Under the pieces are notes generated by a model that was not told the origin of the DNA, searched no databases, and saw nothing but the letters and a program-made list of their open reading frames with translations. The translations under genes were made by a program, and so were the position numbers. From positions 1 to 5,221 of the forward strand of contig JAQGHJ010000697.1 in NCBI GenBank assembly GCA_028288905.1: a stretch of 5,221 nucleotides of DNA, written 5' to 3'. Each line of letters opens with the position of its first letter. Position 1 is the first letter of the stretch. Positions 1 to 3,100 of the stretch are shown one piece after another. The stretch comes from Phycisphaerales bacterium (GTDB taxonomy: Bacteria; Planctomycetota; Phycisphaerae; Tepidisphaerales; Tepidisphaeraceae).

Positions 1-4
1 GAGC

Positions 5-21
5 CCGGTCGTCGCGACCGG
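5..21. repeat. Perfect inverted repeat, 7-bp stem with 3-base loop
   Basis: CCGGTCG (5-11) and CGACCGG (15-21) are exact reverse complements separated by TCG. In RNA this would form a short, very stable hairpin. Its role is unknown: in sequence this GC-rich it may be chance, part of an upstream gene, or part of a transcript end or leader. Confidence 0.55.
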
Positions 22-86
22 ATCGGCCGGCGGGGGTCGTGGTGTCGGGCCGGCAACGGCCCCGCGCCGCGGCCCGCGTCGGCCGG

Positions 87-109
87 GCGGCCCCGCCCGA
101 AGGGGCCGC
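87..109 (+). terminator. GC-rich hairpin upstream of the gene, possible terminator or leader structure
   Basis: GCGGCCCC (87-94) and GGGGCCGC (102-109) form a perfect 8-bp stem around a 7-base loop, GCCCGAA. The stem is strong, but it is not followed by a run of T, so it is not a canonical intrinsic terminator. It lies 27 bases before the start codon. It could end an upstream transcript or sit in the mRNA leader of the large gene. The inverted repeat is seen directly; the function is inferred. Confidence 0.35.
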
Positions 110-129
110 GGCTCCACAGTAGTTCTAGT

Positions 130-133
130 GAGG
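130..133 (+). promoter_or_regulatory. Weak ribosome-binding site GAGG, bearing on start choice
   Basis: GAGG lies only 3 bases before ATG 137, which is unusually close, but 9 bases before an in-frame GTG at 143-145, which is good spacing. A further in-frame GTG at 128-130 overlaps the site. ATG 137 was chosen as the stronger codon. Starting at 143 would remove only Met-Pro and change nothing else. Confidence 0.4.
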
Positions 134-136
134 ATA

Positions 137-3100
137 ATGCCGGTGACCCGTCGCGATTCAGCTCAGTTCGTCGCCAGGAACGTCGCCCGGTTGTTCAAGG
201 GGTCGGCCCCGGCGGCCGCGCCGGTCGCCGACCGGGCCCGGCGGGCGACCGCCCGCGCCTGCCACACGGTGATCGAGCAGCTGGAGCTGCGGCAGCTGAT
301 GGCGGCGGACCTTGGCACGGCCGGGGCGTCGACCGCCGTCGCGGGCCAGTTCGCCACGCTCGCCGCGACGGCCGCCCACCCGTCGGTGGTGTCCCTGACG
401 CCGGGGAACGCCGCGACGAACGTCCGCCGGGACGCGTTCGTGGCCGCCAACGGGCTGTCGCTGCCGAACGGCGGGATCGACAAGACGTCCGTCCTGGTGG
501 CCGGGAACATCACGCTCGTGCGGGCGAGCGACAACAAGGCCGTCCCGGGCACGCCCGGCGTCAGCGGCGGCGGCGACTCGGTCATCTTCACGCCCAGCGT
601 CTACCTCGACGCCAACACCCAGTACAAGTTCTCGATCACGGCCGGCGTCAAGGACGTGTCCGGGGCGACGTTCACCCCGTTCACCAGCACGTTCACGACC
701 GGCACGCTCGGCGGCCCGGTCGCGACGAGCATCGGCTTCACCAAGGCCAAGCAGGCGGCCACCACCGGCCTCGGCAAGCAGTTCACGGCCGTCACGGTCG
801 GGCCGGACGGCAAGCTGTACGCGGCGACGTTCGACGGCGTCATCTACCGGTGGACGGTCGGGTCGGACGGCACGCTCAGCGGCACGCAGACGATCAACAC
901 GGTCAACAGCAAGAGCACGACCGGGCTGCGGACGATCACCGGGATCGTGTTCGACCCGACGAGCACCAGCGGCAACCTCATCGCGTGGGTGACGCACAAC
1001 GCCAAGGCCGACGCGAACGGCCCGAACTTCACCGGCAAGGTGAGCCGGCTGAGCGGGCCGGACCTCGGCACGTACCAGGACTACGTGACCGGGCTGCCCC
1101 GGTCGGTCCGCGACCACCTGACGAACCAGGCGGCGTTCGGCCCGGACGGCGCGCTGTACTTCAACCAGGCCGCCCAGAACTCGATGGGCGCCGCCGACCC
1201 GATCTGGGGCCTGGACCACCCGGAGGTGCTGCTGTCGGCCGCCACCCTGCGGCTGGACGTGAAGGCGGTCGCGACCCGCCTCGCCAACGGGCAGGGCGCG
1301 GTGAACGCCAAGACGCCGGACGGCGGCGGGACGTACGACCCGTACGCCAGCGGGGCCCCGCTGACGATCTACGCCGACGGGGTGCGGAACGGGTACGACC
1401 TCGTCTGGCACAGCAACGGCAAGCTGTACACGGCCGTCAACGGGTCGGCGTCGGGCGGGAACGCGCCCAAGAGCAGCAACACCGGCCGCCGGCTCGACAC
1501 GCACGCGGCGTACGCCGGCCCGGCCGTCCCGGCGCTGACGAACGTCGCCCAGAAGGAACACGACTGGCTGTTCCAGGTCCAGAAGGGGGCGTACTACGGC
1601 CACCCGAACCCGGCCCGGGGCGAGTTCGTGTTCAACGGCGGGAACCCGACGACCGCGTCCGACGCCCAGCAGGTCGACGCGTACCCGGTCGGGGTGAAGC
1701 CGGACGCGAACTGGCACAAGGCGGCGTACGACTTCGGCGAGAGCTACTCGCCGGACGGGATGATCGAGTACAAGAGCTCGACGTTCGGCGGGGCGCTGAA
1801 GAACAAGCTGCTCGTCGTCCGGTACGCCGGCGGCGACGACATCATCGCCCTGACCCCGAACGCCGACGGGTCGATCGACGCGTCCAAGACGATCACGAGC
1901 GTCGGCGGCATCGCCCCGTTCGTCGACCCGGTCGACCTGATCGAGTTCATCAACCCGGCCGACCCGTACGACCAGCGGAACGGGACGCTGTACGTCGCCG
2001 AGTACGGCGGCAAGGCGATCACGGCGCTCAAGCCGAACACCCCGGTCGCCGTCCCGCCGACCGTCCCGCCGACCACCGGTAGCGGCGCCGGCGGCCCGGC
2101 CGCGGCGGTCGCGGTCACCGGGTCCAAGATCCAGCTGAACAAGGGCGCGCTGGTCTTCAACGCCGTCAAGAGCACGACGAGCGGCGTCGCCAAGCTGGTC
2201 ATCAAGAACGCCGGCACGACCGCCCTGAGCATCACCGGGCTGACGCTCGGCGGGACGTCGGCCGCCAGCTTCACGATCACGAACAAGGGCGGGCTGCCGG
2301 CGTCGCTGGCGGCCGGGGCGTCGGCGACCGTGCAGGTCACGTTCAAGGCCGGCACCACGGTCGGGGCGATCACGACCGCCACGCTCACGGTCGCGAGCAA
2401 CGACGCGTCGAAGCCGTCGATCGTCGTCGCGCTCCGCGGGCTGGTGACGGCCGGCACCGGCGGGCAGTTCGAGCCGTCGCTCCAGAAGCTGTTCGACCTG
2501 TACCAGCTGAACGTCGCGACCGGGGACAAGAACGCGGCCGACACGGACCTGTACAACCCGACCGAGCCGCTGACCGGCGGCGAGGAGGTCACCGCCCCGC
2601 GGCTGGTCAAGGCCGGCACCGGGTCGGTGTTGGTCCAGGTGCTCGGGACGTTCGCCGGCGGGTCGCCGGCGGCCCAGTTCGGGTGGTACACGGCCGGGTC
2701 GGCCAACACCCGGGCCCAGCTGCTGAGCGTGCCGGCGGCGGACGCCCAGACCGTCAACCCGACCCCGACCGGGTCGACGACGTTCGACCCGGGTTCGGCG
2801 ACGTTCGGGCTGTACTCGACGTTCCCGATCTTCGGGAACACGGCGTACTCCGAGGACAACCTGAACACGGCCGAGCAGTCGGTCGCCGACCGCCGCAAGG
2901 TCCGGTTCTACCCGCTGAAGAACCCGGACGGGTCGGTCGTGGCGAACGCGTACGTGTTCACGAGCGAGGACTTCGTCAACGGGAACGGCGCGTACGACGT
3001 CAACGACTTCTTCGGCATCATCCGGAACGTGAAGGCGGCCGTCGCGGCCACCGGCGGGGTGACGCTGACGAACCTGGACGGGGCCCCGGCCGACAACCGG

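Larger units (their letters stand above)
1..136. other. GC-rich upstream leader
   Basis: No complete gene is seen here. The stretch is very rich in G and C up to about base 112 and then turns mixed in composition just before the gene (CACAGTAGTTCTAG). It contains two perfect inverted repeats (5-21 and 87-109). The gene's own frame is open through it, but 12 of 45 codons end in A or T, unlike the gene, so it is probably untranslated in that frame. Another plus frame is open from base 3 to two closely spaced TAG codons at 120-122 and 126-128 and could be the tail of an upstream gene, but it is too short to judge. No convincing promoter was found. Confidence 0.6.

Noticed and set aside
133..138. 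GATAAT, resembling a -10 promoter box
   Set aside because: It overlaps the start codon and has no plausible -35 element in the GC-rich sequence upstream; most likely chance.
260..262. Cys42 as a lipoprotein anchor
   Set aside because: Preceding residues Ala-Arg-Ala do not fit a lipobox and no hydrophobic segment precedes it.
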